From: Roseovarius sp.
Lineage (GTDB): Bacteria > Pseudomonadota > Alphaproteobacteria > Rhodobacterales > Rhodobacteraceae
Assembly: GCF_030373445.1 (NCBI RefSeq)
Contig: NZ_JAUCYU010000013.1
Location: forward strand, 62,001-126,000
Length of the DNA: 64,000 nucleotides
Direction: 5' to 3'
Shown: positions 10,281 to 19,436 of the stretch, in pieces
Position numbering within the stretch: the first letter of the stretch is position 1
Layout: each line of letters begins with the position of its first letter
Program-made: the position numbers and the translations under genes
Notes under the pieces: model-generated
The model's input: the letters and a program-made list of their open reading frames with translations, nothing else
Database searches by the model: none
Told to the model about the DNA's origin: nothing

Positions 10281-10435
10281 CAGACCTCTCCTGTCCCGCC
10301 GCAGTACCGATTTGCCGCGCGGCGTTCACCGGGACTTTATGCCCGTATCACAAAGCCGTCACCAGCCCGGTCATGACTTTTCACGACAAAAAGGACAGGT
10401 TACGCCGGAAATGCAAACCAAAATCAGGTGAAGTG

Positions 10436-11389
10436 ATGAAAGACGCCGCCACGGACCGGGCCAATGACGGCAAGTTCCGCGACCCGCATGTGACAGCCGA
10501 CGGGCAGGCCCGCGCGCATGTGCCGCTGTCCAATCCGCAAACGCTCTGGTTCAACACCGGCACGCTCTGCAACATCACCTGCGTCAACTGCTATATCGAA
10601 AGCTCGCCCGAGAATGACCGGCTGGTCTACATCACCGAGGCCGAGATGCGCGACTACCTCGACCAGCTCGCGGCGCGCAGCTGGCCCGTGCGCGAGATCG
10701 GCTTCACCGGCGGCGAGCCTTTCATGAACCCCGAGATGTGCGCCATGGCCCGCACCGCGCTGGAGCGCGGTTTCGAGGTGCTCATCCTCACCAACGCCAT
10801 GCGGCCGATGATGCGGCCCCGGGTGCAGGACGACCTCCGCACGCTGATCGCGGATTATGGCGACCGCCTCACCCTGCGCATTTCGGTCGATCACTGGTCG
10901 GCCAGCCATCATGACGAGGAACGCGGCCGCGGCGCCTTCGACAAGACGCTCACCGGCATGGCCTGGCTCCGCGACGCGGGCGCCCGAATGGCCGTCGCCG
11001 GCCGCACCCTCTGGCACGAGACCGAGGCAGAGGCCCGCGCCGGCTACCGCGCCCTCTATGCCCGCCACGGCTTCGCCATCGACGCCGACAACCCCGGCGA
11101 AACCGTGCTCTTCCCCGAAATGGACATGACGGTCGAGGTGCCCGAGATCACCACCGCCTGCTGGGGCATCCTCGGCAAGTCGCCCGACGAGGTGATGTGC
11201 GCCTCCTCGCGCATGGTCGTGAAACGCAAGGGCGCGCCCCGCCCCACGGTGCTGTCCTGCACCCTCCTGCCCTACGACCCGCAATTCGAGATGGGCGAAA
11301 CCCTGGAAGAGGCCGAGCGCGACGTCTCCCTCAACCACCCGCACTGCGCCAAGTTCTGCGTCCTCGGCGGCGCCAGCTGCTCGGGCTGA
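10436..11389 (+). CDS. Radical SAM protein, function unknown
   Basis: A 317-residue radical SAM enzyme. The [4Fe-4S] motif CNITCVNC is at about residues 44-51, and the SAM-binding glycine motif GFTGGEPFMNPEM follows at about 90. The C-terminus contains scattered cysteines (ACWGI, VMCASS, LSCTLL) and ends in HCAKFCVLGGASCSG, which suggests a second cluster of SPASM-like kind, though the pattern is not canonical. The start at 10436 follows AGGTGAAGTG; the track start at 10373 adds a poorly conserved-looking basic leader. No peptide or cofactor substrate gene is adjacent, so the reaction is unknown. Confidence 0.85.
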   Translation: MKDAATDRANDGKFRDPHVTADGQARAHVPLSNPQTLWFNTGTLCNITCVNCYIESSPENDRLVYITEAEMRDYLDQLAARSWPVREIGFTGGEPFMNPEMCAMARTALERGFEVLILTNAMRPMMRPRVQDDLRTLIADYGDRLTLRISVDHWSASHHDEERGRGAFDKTLTGMAWLRDAGARMAVAGRTLWHETEAEARAGYRALYARHGFAIDADNPGETVLFPEMDMTVEVPEITTACWGILGKSPDEVMCASSRMVVKRKGAPRPTVLSCTLLPYDPQFEMGETLEEAERDVSLNHPHCAKFCVLGGASCSG

Positions 11390-11412
11390 GGCGCCCCCTC
11401 GTCCCCACGCCC

Positions 11413-11427
11413 GAGGCGGCACGCCTC
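11413..11427 (+). terminator. Short hairpin after the radical SAM gene
   Basis: GAGGCG-GCA-CGCCTC forms a 6-bp stem with a 3-base loop 24 bases after the radical SAM stop. No T-tract follows directly, so termination is only possible. Confidence 0.35.
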
Positions 11428-11432
11428 CCTCC

Positions 11433-11475
11433 GCTTCTTCTGGCCAAAAATATCCCCGCCGGAGGCTCCCGAGGT
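11433..11475. repeat. Roseobacter-type intergenic element (copy 2, short)
   Basis: GCTTCTTCTGGCCAAAAATA followed by TCCCCGCCGGAGGC is the conserved left part of the element, without the long internal palindrome seen in copies at 8083 and 34300. Confidence 0.65.
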
Positions 11476-11544
11476 CGCAACCAGACGCGCACGCCCGCCC
11501 GGAAGCGGCTCCAGTGCCACGGACCCCCGTGACGGAGCCCGCAA

Positions 11545-12693
11545 ATGCCCTTCCATTTCGACGACGCCGAATACGCCGCCCGCCGCGCCCGCGCCACGCA
11601 AGCGGTCAACGACGCCGGCCTCGACGCGCTGATCCTCTTCGCGCCGGAAAGCCAGTACTGGATCTGCGGCTACGACACGTTCGGCTTCGCCATGTACCAG
11701 GCCATGGTGCTGACCGCGAAGGGCGAATTGCACCTGATGACCCGGATGCCCGACCGCATCCAGGCCCTGCGCACCTCGGTACTCTCGGAAGACGAAATCC
11801 ATGTCTGGCCGCAATACGAGGGCTCGAACCCCGCCCGGCACCTGAAAGACCTGCTTACAGATCTCGGCGTCGCGGGCGGGCGCCTAGGCTTCGAATCCGA
11901 TACCGCCGGCCTCACCGACCGCAACGGCCAGCTTACCCGCGCCGCGCTGCCAGGCGCCGAGGACCAGTCCGACCTGATCCGCGCCCTGCGCCGGGTCAAG
12001 TCACCGGCCGAGATCGCCATGCATCGCCGGGCCGGGCAACTGGCCGATGACGCGATGTACGCGGGCCTTGCCGAAACCCGCGCGGGCGCCTTCGAGGGCG
12101 ATATCCTCGCCGCCATGCAGGGCGCCGTGTTCCGGGGCGGCGGCGACTATGCCGGCAACGAGTTCATCCTCGGCTCCGGTCCCCAGGCGCTGCTCTGCCG
12201 CTACCATTCCGGCCGACGGCATCTCGACGCGCAGGATCATATGACATGGGAATGGGCCGGCGCCTATGCCCGCTACCACGCCGCCATGATGCGCACCGTG
12301 ATCATCGGCAAACCCAGCGACAAACAGCGCCACATGCACGAGGCCGCGACCGCCGCGCTGGAAGCCTGCGAAGCCGCCATCCGCCCCGGCCGACCGATGA
12401 GCGAGGTCTTCGACGCCCATGCCCGCACCCTCGACGCCTATGGCCTGGGCCACGCCAGGATGCAGGCCTGCGGCTACGGCATGGGCGCGGTCTACAACCC
12501 GATCTGGGTGGATTTCCCCATGTTCTACGAGGGCAACCCGCTTCTCATGCAGGCGGGCCAGGTCTTCTTCCTGCACATGATCCTGATGGATGCCGAGGCG
12601 GGGCTGGCCATGTGCCCCGGCCATTCCGTCCTGGTCACCGAAACCGGCGTCGAACGCCTCTCCGGCCAGCCGCTCGACCTGCTCGTCCGCTAA
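11545..12693 (+). CDS. M24 (creatinase/aminopeptidase P-like) protein lacking metal ligands
   Basis: A 382-residue protein with the two-domain layout of creatinase/prolidase proteins: an N-terminal creatinase-type domain (LDALILFAPESQYWICGYDT) and a pita-bread C-terminal domain after about residue 155 (VKSPAEIAMHRRAGQLADDA). The five M24 metal ligands appear mostly replaced. The first Asp aligns with Glu (WEWAGAY), the second with Ala (HAAMMRT), the GHG histidine with Tyr (GYGMG), the next Glu with His (VFFLHMI) and the last Glu with Gly (GHSVLVTE). A metal-free hydrolase like creatinase, or a non-catalytic protein, is likely. The SLC13 permease gene follows 106 bases later. Confidence 0.82.
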   Translation: MPFHFDDAEYAARRARATQAVNDAGLDALILFAPESQYWICGYDTFGFAMYQAMVLTAKGELHLMTRMPDRIQALRTSVLSEDEIHVWPQYEGSNPARHLKDLLTDLGVAGGRLGFESDTAGLTDRNGQLTRAALPGAEDQSDLIRALRRVKSPAEIAMHRRAGQLADDAMYAGLAETRAGAFEGDILAAMQGAVFRGGGDYAGNEFILGSGPQALLCRYHSGRRHLDAQDHMTWEWAGAYARYHAAMMRTVIIGKPSDKQRHMHEAATAALEACEAAIRPGRPMSEVFDAHARTLDAYGLGHARMQACGYGMGAVYNPIWVDFPMFYEGNPLLMQAGQVFFLHMILMDAEAGLAMCPGHSVLVTETGVERLSGQPLDLLVR

Positions 12694-12799
12694 TCCGCCC
12701 AAATCGTCACCGCCCCGCATTATCCTGTTGCCAGCGGCCCGGCCTTGCCCGACACTCCGCCGTCGGCCCCTGTCCTCCTGTCCGGATTCCTCCCCCGAA

Positions 12800-14575
12800 A
12801 TGCCATACGACCAGATCTTCGTTCTCGTCCTCCTGGGGCTCGTCTTCGCGGGCTTCATCTTCGAGATCTACCCGCCCGAGGTGACGGCCCTCGCGGCCTC
12901 CGCCATCCTGCTGGCGACGGGCATCCTCAGCACCGATGACTTCCTCACCGTCTTCAGCTCCGGCGCGCCGATCACCATCGCCATGATGTTCATCATCTCC
13001 GCCGCGCTGGAACGCACCGGGGTGCTCTCGCTGTTGGGTGACATCCTCCAGAGACGGGCGCGTGGCTCCCTTTCGCGTGCGGTGATGATCATGATGGGCG
13101 CGGCCATCGCCGCCTCGGCCTTCATGAACAATACGCCCGTCGTGGTCCTTTTGACCCCGGTGATGATCTCGGTCGCCGCCAACGTGGGCGCCGCGCCGTC
13201 CAAGGTGCTGATCCCGCTCTCCTACGCGGCGATCTTCGGCGGCACGCTGACGCTGATCGGCACCTCCACCAACATCCTGATGAGCGACGTGGCGCTCGCC
13301 GCCGGCCAGCCCCGGATCACCATGTTCGAGATGACCCTGCCGGGGCTGATCCTCGCCGGTACGGGCATGATCTACATGCTCTTCGCCGGCCGCTACCTGC
13401 TGCCCGACCGCGCCTCGCTCGCCTCGGTCTTGGGCCAGGAGCGCAAGCGCAAGTTCCTGGCCCGCCTGCTGATTCCCGCGGGCTCTGCCCATGTCGGCAA
13501 GGCCCTGGCCGACCTGCCCTTCAACACCGGCCAGGCCCGCATCCTCGACGTGATCCGCGGCGACCGCTCGCAGCGCACGCAGCTCTCCAACCTCACCCTC
13601 CAGCCCGGCGACCGTGTGGTCATCAAGACCGACGCGGGCGAGCTTCTGGGCCTCAGGGAAGACGGCAGCGTCGCCTTCAACGAGATGCACGACACCGGGT
13701 TCGAACCGGTCACCGCCGAAAGCACCATGATGATGGAAGGCAGCATCGGGCCCAAGTCGATGCTGCGCGGCCGCACGCTGGGCGACCTGCGCCTGCGCCG
13801 CACCTATGGCGTCTACGTCATCGCCGTCCACCGCGACGACCGCAACATCACCGAGAGCACCGACAACCTGCGCCTGCGCTTCGCCGACACGCTGCTGCTG
13901 GAAGGCCCCGCCGACGGGCTGCAAAGGCTGGTGGCCGACGGCGGCATCGTCAACCTTTCCACCCCCTCCGACCGCCCGGTGCGCCGCGCCAAGGCGCCCA
14001 TCGCCATCGGCGCGATCCTCGGCGTCATGGTGCTGGCCTCCTTCGGCATCATGCCCATCGCCGGGCTCGCGGTGATCGGGGCGACGGTGGTGATGCTCAC
14101 CGGCTGCGTCGACCCCGAGGATGCCTTCGACGCCATCGACTGGCGCATCCTGTTCCTGATTTTCGGGATGCTCGGCCTCAGCCAGGGGCTCGACAATACC
14201 GGCGCGGCGGCGACCGTGGTGGAATTCGTGGTCGGGCTGACCGGCGGCTTCGGGCCGATCGCGGCGTTGGCGGCGGTCTATCTCTTCACCAGCCTGCTGA
14301 CCGAGATGATCAGCAACAATGCCGTCGCGGTGCTTGTCGGGCCCATCGTGATCGGCATGGCGGTGCAACTGGGCTACGATCCGCGCCCCTTCATCATGGC
14401 GGTGATGTTCGCAGCCTCGGCCAGCTTCGCCACGCCAATCGGCTACCAGACCAACACCTTCGTCTACGGCGCCGGCGGCTACCGGTTCCGCGACTTCGTG
14501 GTGGTCGGCATGCCGCTCAACCTGCTCTTCGCGGTGGTGGCGGTGCTGGTGATCCCGTGGTTCTTCCCGTTCTGA
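12800..14575 (+). CDS. SLC13/DASS family permease with RCK_C-like domains
   Basis: A 591-residue inner-membrane protein. The track ORF begins at 12590 inside the upstream gene; ATG 12800 starts at the first hydrophobic helix (PYDQIFVLVLLGLVFAGFI). Two clusters of helices (about residues 1-205 and 395-591) carry the family motifs FMNNTPVVVLLTPVMI and TEMISNNAVAVLVGPIV. They flank a soluble middle part with two TrkA-C/RCK_C-like modules (about 210-290 and 300-385, for example LQPGDRVVIKTDAGELLGL). Such permeases move sulfate or dicarboxylates with Na+. The substrate is unknown; the preceding M24-like gene may act on it. Confidence 0.88.
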   Translation: MPYDQIFVLVLLGLVFAGFIFEIYPPEVTALAASAILLATGILSTDDFLTVFSSGAPITIAMMFIISAALERTGVLSLLGDILQRRARGSLSRAVMIMMGAAIAASAFMNNTPVVVLLTPVMISVAANVGAAPSKVLIPLSYAAIFGGTLTLIGTSTNILMSDVALAAGQPRITMFEMTLPGLILAGTGMIYMLFAGRYLLPDRASLASVLGQERKRKFLARLLIPAGSAHVGKALADLPFNTGQARILDVIRGDRSQRTQLSNLTLQPGDRVVIKTDAGELLGLREDGSVAFNEMHDTGFEPVTAESTMMMEGSIGPKSMLRGRTLGDLRLRRTYGVYVIAVHRDDRNITESTDNLRLRFADTLLLEGPADGLQRLVADGGIVNLSTPSDRPVRRAKAPIAIGAILGVMVLASFGIMPIAGLAVIGATVVMLTGCVDPEDAFDAIDWRILFLIFGMLGLSQGLDNTGAAATVVEFVVGLTGGFGPIAALAAVYLFTSLLTEMISNNAVAVLVGPIVIGMAVQLGYDPRPFIMAVMFAASASFATPIGYQTNTFVYGAGGYRFRDFVVVGMPLNLLFAVVAVLVIPWFFPF

Positions 14576-14639
14576 GGCACGGCAGGCGCGGGATCCCCCC
14601 GCGCTTGCCCGGCCCCGTTCCGCACCCCATATTCGGACC

Positions 14640-15323
14640 ATGCTGAAGTTCACCCCGATCCTGCTGGCGATTCTCTATGCCGTGGCGATGTACCGCTTCT
14701 CGGTCTGGCGCACCCGGCGCGAGCTTGACGCGCGCTCGTCCGAGCTGGCCGACCCGCGCCTGAAGAAGCTTACCGACCGGCTGGCCGCCGCGCTCGACCT
14801 GCCGCGCATCAAGGTCCATATCTACGAGATCGACCCGGTCAACGGGCTGGCTGCACCTGACGGGCGGATCTTCATAACCCGCGGATTCTACAGGAAATTC
14901 CAGAATGGCGAGCTTTCGGCCGAGGAGATGACAAGCGTCATCGCGCACGAGCTGGGCCACGTGGCGCTCGGCCATTCCCGCCGGCGGATGATCGACTTTT
15001 CCGGTCAGAACGCGCTCCGCACGGCGCTGGCCATGATCCTGTCGCGCTTCCTGCCCGGCATCGGCGCCATGATCGCCAGCGGCCTGACCACCCTGCTCGC
15101 CGCCCGCCTGTCGCGCAGCGACGAGTACGAGGCCGACGAATACGCCGCCGCCCTGCTGACCAAGGCCGGCATCGGCACCGCGCCGCAAAAGGCGCTCTTC
15201 ACCAAGCTCGAGGAGCTCACCCAGTCCCGCTCCGGCGCCATGCCGGCCTGGCTGATGAGCCACCCGAAAACCGGCGAACGCATCGCCGCGATCGAGAAGC
15301 TCGAAGCGAAGTGGGCCCGGTAA
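14640..15323 (+). CDS. M48 family zinc metallopeptidase
   Basis: A 227-residue protein with one N-terminal membrane helix (residues about 4-22) and a peptidase domain. The zinc motif HELGH is at residues 103-107 in SVIAHELGHVALGHS, and the third ligand is expected in SDEYEADEYAA. This is HtpX/Ste24-like but shorter, lacking the extra membrane spans of HtpX. A role in membrane or envelope protein quality control is inferred from the family. It has its own short upstream region after the SLC13 gene. Confidence 0.88.
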   Translation: MLKFTPILLAILYAVAMYRFSVWRTRRELDARSSELADPRLKKLTDRLAAALDLPRIKVHIYEIDPVNGLAAPDGRIFITRGFYRKFQNGELSAEEMTSVIAHELGHVALGHSRRRMIDFSGQNALRTALAMILSRFLPGIGAMIASGLTTLLAARLSRSDEYEADEYAAALLTKAGIGTAPQKALFTKLEELTQSRSGAMPAWLMSHPKTGERIAAIEKLEAKWAR

Positions 15324-15459
15324 CCGACAGCCATCCCGCCCCACCGTAGCCCGTTGCCGGAATCTCGGCCCCCTATGACCGCCCTTCCGCCACAAACCGA
15401 TCATAATTCGGCACGATCCCGCATGTATTGAAGGCCCGGGGGGCCCAAAGAGGACCAAC

Positions 15460-17667
15460 ATGCAGGTATCCGATACGCCGGCCGCGGGCGTCTCGACACG
15501 CGTCGCACCGGCCATATTCATCGCCACGATGTTTCTCAGCGCCTCGCTGCTGTTCTTCGTGCAGCCGCTCTTCGCACGCCTCGTGCTGCCCCATGTGGGC
15601 GGCTCGCCCGCCGTCTGGACGACGGCGATGCTGTTCTTCCAGACCGTGCTGATCGCCGGATACCTCTATGCCCACCTGCTGACCCGCGCGCTGCCCGTGC
15701 GCGGCCAGGTGCTGGTGCACCTGGGCCTCTGGGCGGCGGCGCTGCTCAGCCTGCCGCTGGGCGTGCCCGAAGGCTGGCAACTGAACCCCGAAGGCTCGAC
15801 CGCGTGGCAGACGCTGCTCCTCTTCGCGGCAGGCGTCGGCCTGCCCTTCCTCGCCCTTTCGGCCAACGCGCCGCTGATCCAGTTCTGGTACAGCCGCAGC
15901 GGCGGGCCGTCGGCGCATGATCCCTATTTCCTCTACGGGGCGTCCAACCTCGGCTCGCTGATCGCCCTGCTCGCCTTCCCGCTGGCCGCCGAGCCGATCT
16001 TCGGCGCCGGCAGCATCGGGCTTGGCTGGGCGGCGGGCTTCGTGGCCCTGGGCGGCGCGTTGGCCCTGAGCGCTCATTTCAGTCATGGCCCTGCCGCAGC
16101 CGCCCCGACGCAGCGCGGGACCGCCGCGGACCGTCCGACCGCCTCGAACTACCTCCTCTGGGGCTTCCTCGCCTTCATCCCCTCCTCGCTCATGCTGTCG
16201 GTCACGCTCAAGATCAGCATCGACATGGGCTCCTTCCCGCTGGTCTGGGTCGTGCCCCTCGCGCTCTACCTGCTGAGCTTCGTGCTGGCCTTCTCCAACC
16301 GCCGCCTCGTCTCCGACCGGTCGCTGAAGATCATCTCCGCGCTGGCGCTCGCCGTGCTGAGCCTCTTCGTCTTCGGCCTCCACGGCAACTACCTCGACTG
16401 GGCGTCGGTCGGCATCCTGCTCCTCTGCTTCTTCTGCATCGCGCTCTTCGCCCACCGCCGGCTCTATGCCGCGCGGCCCGCGGGCCACAACCTGACCGGC
16501 TTCTACCTGACCATGTCGGTGGGCGGCGCGCTGGGCGGCCTCTTCAACTCGATCCTCGCTCCCGCCATCTTCCCCGGCCTGCAGGAGGCCGTGATCACGG
16601 CTCTGCTCGCCGTGCTGCTCTTCCTGCCCTTCGGCCGCAACCTGCGCGAGACGGTCACCAGCCTCAGCCGCGGCGCACTGATCGGCTTCGTGGTCTCCGT
16701 CCCGGCCCTGCTCACCGGCCTGACACCGTCGGGCGACGGGCACTGGACGGCGGTGCTGCTCATCCTGCTGATCGGCGGCGTGCTCTGCCTCGCGTGGCTC
16801 CGCCGCTCCCCGCTGGGGGCCTTCGCGGCGGGCATCGTGCTGCTTCTGGTCGGCACGCTCTTCGTCCCCGACCACGCCCTCTGGCGCGACCGCAGCTTCT
16901 TCGGCACCCACGTGATCACCGAAGGGGACGGCCTGCGCATCTACGGCAACGGCACAACTGTGCACGGTGCCCAGCGCATCGCCGACGACACCGCCGCCCG
17001 GCCCGAGCCGCTCTACTACTACCACCGCAACGGCCCGCTGGGCCAGGTGATGAGCTCTGCCCGGGGCCGCACCGCCGGCACCGTCGGCGTGGTGGGCCTC
17101 GGCGTGGGCTCGCTCGCCTGCTACAGCCAGCCGGGCCAGAACTGGCATTTCTACGAGATCGACCCCCTCGTCGACCGGATCGCCCGTTCGCCCGAGCATT
17201 TCCGCTTCCTCTCGGCCTGCACGCCCGAGGCGCCCACCCACATGGGCGACGGCCGCATGATGCTCGACCGCCAGCGCGATTTGCGCTTCGACATCCTCGT
17301 GATCGACGCCTACAGTTCCGACGCCGTGCCGGTGCACCTGACCACTAACGAGGCGATGCAGCTCTACCTCGACCGGCTCTCGCCCGGCGGGCTCCTGCTC
17401 TACCATATCTCGAACCGCTACTACGACATCGACCTGCCGCTCGCCCGCTCGGCCGCCGATCTGGGCCTCGCGGCCCGGGTGCAGCACTACAAGGGCAACG
17501 CCAGGAAAGACCCCGGCGACAGCCCGTCGAGCGTGGTCATGCTGGCCCGCGACCCGGCCGCCTTTGGCGAGATGTCCGCCGATCCCCGCTGGAGAGTGCT
17601 GGAAAGCGACGGCGGGCGGGTCTGGACGGACGATTACGCCAACCTGATCTCGATCATGAAACGGTAA
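15460..17667 (+). CDS. Fused MFS/spermidine synthase-like protein
   Basis: A 735-residue protein. The first part (to about residue 460) has many hydrophobic helices, starting with VAPAIFIATMFLSASLLFFV. The C-terminal part (about 500-720) is a Rossmann methyltransferase-like domain related to polyamine aminopropyltransferases, with VGVVGLGVGSLACYSQPG and DILVIDAYSSDAVPVHLTTN. Such fusions are widespread, and their substrates are mostly unknown; polyamine synthesis is not implied. The last 14 bases overlap the 3' end of the convergent PIN gene. Confidence 0.87.
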   Translation: MQVSDTPAAGVSTRVAPAIFIATMFLSASLLFFVQPLFARLVLPHVGGSPAVWTTAMLFFQTVLIAGYLYAHLLTRALPVRGQVLVHLGLWAAALLSLPLGVPEGWQLNPEGSTAWQTLLLFAAGVGLPFLALSANAPLIQFWYSRSGGPSAHDPYFLYGASNLGSLIALLAFPLAAEPIFGAGSIGLGWAAGFVALGGALALSAHFSHGPAAAAPTQRGTAADRPTASNYLLWGFLAFIPSSLMLSVTLKISIDMGSFPLVWVVPLALYLLSFVLAFSNRRLVSDRSLKIISALALAVLSLFVFGLHGNYLDWASVGILLLCFFCIALFAHRRLYAARPAGHNLTGFYLTMSVGGALGGLFNSILAPAIFPGLQEAVITALLAVLLFLPFGRNLRETVTSLSRGALIGFVVSVPALLTGLTPSGDGHWTAVLLILLIGGVLCLAWLRRSPLGAFAAGIVLLLVGTLFVPDHALWRDRSFFGTHVITEGDGLRIYGNGTTVHGAQRIADDTAARPEPLYYYHRNGPLGQVMSSARGRTAGTVGVVGLGVGSLACYSQPGQNWHFYEIDPLVDRIARSPEHFRFLSACTPEAPTHMGDGRMMLDRQRDLRFDILVIDAYSSDAVPVHLTTNEAMQLYLDRLSPGGLLLYHISNRYYDIDLPLARSAADLGLAARVQHYKGNARKDPGDSPSSVVMLARDPAAFGEMSADPRWRVLESDGGRVWTDDYANLISIMKR

Positions 17668-18199
17668 GCGCCTTGCCCAGCCGCGGCAGCTTCGCCTTCT
17701 TCAGAAGCTGCCGCATCTCCCAGGTGTCGCCCGAAAGCCGGTTCGCATCGGCCAGCACGCTTTCCGCCGCCTCTTCCACCAATTCCGGCCCGGCCTTCCA
17801 CAGCCCCAGCAGGAACCCGTCCGGATCGGCCCGTGCCACGCCTTCCTCTGCCAGAACATTGCGCGGGAAATCCTTGACGTTCAGCGTCAGGATCAGGTCC
17901 GCCGACCCCGCCACCGCCGCCGCCAGCACGTGAACATCCGCGGGGTCAGGCAGCCACAGCCGGCTCTCCAGCGACGGCGGCCAGCTCACTTCGGCCTCGG
18001 GCCAGTCCACCGACAAAAGCGCCGCCTCCGCCCCGGCCTGTGCCACGCCGTCTGGCCCAAGCTTCGCGGCCGCCCGCTGCCATTCCTCGATGATCCGCGC
18101 CGACCAGAGCGGCGTGTACGCCCCCCGCTCGGCGACCCGAAGAAGCATCTGCCGCATCACCGTGGGATAGATCACGCAAGTATCGAGAAGCGCCCTCAC
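17654..18199 (-). CDS. PIN domain protein
   Basis: A 181-residue PIN-fold putative ribonuclease. I place the start at GTG 18199, which overlaps the TGA of the upstream methyltransferase (GTGA) and gives RALLDTCVIYPTVMRQML, with the first catalytic Asp. The longer track ORF starts inside the methyltransferase gene. Further acidic residues appear in RIIEEW and LPDPADVHVLAAAV, then ADLILTLNVKDFP. No antitoxin-like gene is adjacent; the partner is an rRNA-methyltransferase-like gene. It may be an orphan toxin or an RNA-processing enzyme. Confidence 0.85.
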   Translation of the reverse strand: MRALLDTCVIYPTVMRQMLLRVAERGAYTPLWSARIIEEWQRAAAKLGPDGVAQAGAEAALLSVDWPEAEVSWPPSLESRLWLPDPADVHVLAAAVAGSADLILTLNVKDFPRNVLAEEGVARADPDGFLLGLWKAGPELVEEAAESVLADANRLSGDTWEMRQLLKKAKLPRLGKALTVS

Positions 18200-19392
18200 A
18201 GCCGGAAGAACAGCGCCTTCAGATACGCCGTCTCCGCCAGGTTGGGATGCTGCGGATGGTCCGGCCCCGCAAAGCCGGTGTAAATCAGCGGCCCCGCACG
18301 CCCGGCCCGCCCGATCCCCCGCAAACAGGCCGACCGAAACTTCGCCAGGTCCGCCGCATGCGAACAGGAACACAAAGCCAGTATCCCGCCCTCTTCCACC
18401 AGCGGCGCCGCAAGCCGGGCCACCCGCTCATAGGCCCGCAACCCCGCCTCCAACGCCTGTTTCGACGGCGCAAAGGCCGGCGGGTCGCAGATCACCATGT
18501 CGAACCGCGCGCCCTCCTCGGCCAGCGCGGCCAGCGCCTCGAACGCATCCGCCTTCCGGGTCTCGAACCGGTCGCCAGCGCCCATCCTCCCGGCCCCGTC
18601 GCGCGCCAGCTCCAGCGCCGGCTCCGAGCCGTCCACCGCCAGCGCGCTCTCCGCCCCCGCCGCCAGCGCCGCCAACGAAAACCCGCCCACATGGGCAAAC
18701 ACGTCCAGCACCCGCGCGCCCTTCGCCATCTGTGCCGCGAACGCATGGTTCGGCCGCTGGTCATAGAACAGCCCCGTCTTCTGCCCGCCCGTCAGGTCGG
18801 CCATGTAGATCGCCCCGTTCATCGGCACCTCGACCGGCCCTTCCGGCGCCGCGCCTTCCAGAACCGCGCTCACGTCGTCGAGCCCTTCCAGCCCCCGCGC
18901 CCGGCCCCCGGCATTCTTGAGAACCGTCGTCACCCCGGTGACCTCGCGCAGCGCCGCCACCAGTTCCGGCAACAGCCCCTCCGCCCAGGCCGCGTTCGGC
19001 TGGATCACGGCCACATCCCCGAACCGGTCGATCACCACGCCCGGTAGCCCGTCACCCTCGGCATGGATCAGCCGGTAGAACGGCGCATCGTAGAGCTTAG
19101 CCCGCAAGGCCAGCGCCGCCGTCAGCCGCCGGCGCAGCCAGTCCGCGCCGATCTCCGCCCCGGTATCGAGGTCCAGCACCCGCGCCATGATCCGAGAATT
19201 GGGGTTCACCGCCACCAGCGCCAGCGGCTCGCGCCCGGCATCCTCCAGCACGGCAATGCTGCCCGGCGCAATCGCCTTCGTGCGGCGGTCGGTCACGAGT
19301 TCGTTGTCGAACACCCATGGCGCCCCATGCCGGATGGCGCGGGCATTGGCCTTGGGTTTCAGGCGGATCACGGGCAAAGGGGACGGCGTCAT
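18196..19392 (-). CDS. RlmI-like class I SAM-dependent rRNA methyltransferase
   Basis: A 398-residue enzyme with an N-terminal PUA-like RNA-binding domain (IRLKPKANARAIRHGAPWVF), a central linker domain and a C-terminal Rossmann methyltransferase domain. SAM motif I is VLDVFAHVGGFSLAALAAGA, motif IV is ICDPPAFAPSK, and a catalytic-type cysteine lies in LALCSCSHAADL. By family it methylates a cytosine in 23S rRNA (RlmI, C1962 in E. coli), but the exact target is not proven. It is translationally coupled to the PIN gene by a 4-base overlap. Confidence 0.92.
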   Translation of the reverse strand: MTPSPLPVIRLKPKANARAIRHGAPWVFDNELVTDRRTKAIAPGSIAVLEDAGREPLALVAVNPNSRIMARVLDLDTGAEIGADWLRRRLTAALALRAKLYDAPFYRLIHAEGDGLPGVVIDRFGDVAVIQPNAAWAEGLLPELVAALREVTGVTTVLKNAGGRARGLEGLDDVSAVLEGAAPEGPVEVPMNGAIYMADLTGGQKTGLFYDQRPNHAFAAQMAKGARVLDVFAHVGGFSLAALAAGAESALAVDGSEPALELARDGAGRMGAGDRFETRKADAFEALAALAEEGARFDMVICDPPAFAPSKQALEAGLRAYERVARLAAPLVEEGGILALCSCSHAADLAKFRSACLRGIGRAGRAGPLIYTGFAGPDHPQHPNLAETAYLKALFFRL

Positions 19393-19436
19393 GCCGTCCC
19401 CTTAAGCCCTTTCCGGCGCCTGGGAAAGATCAGAAG

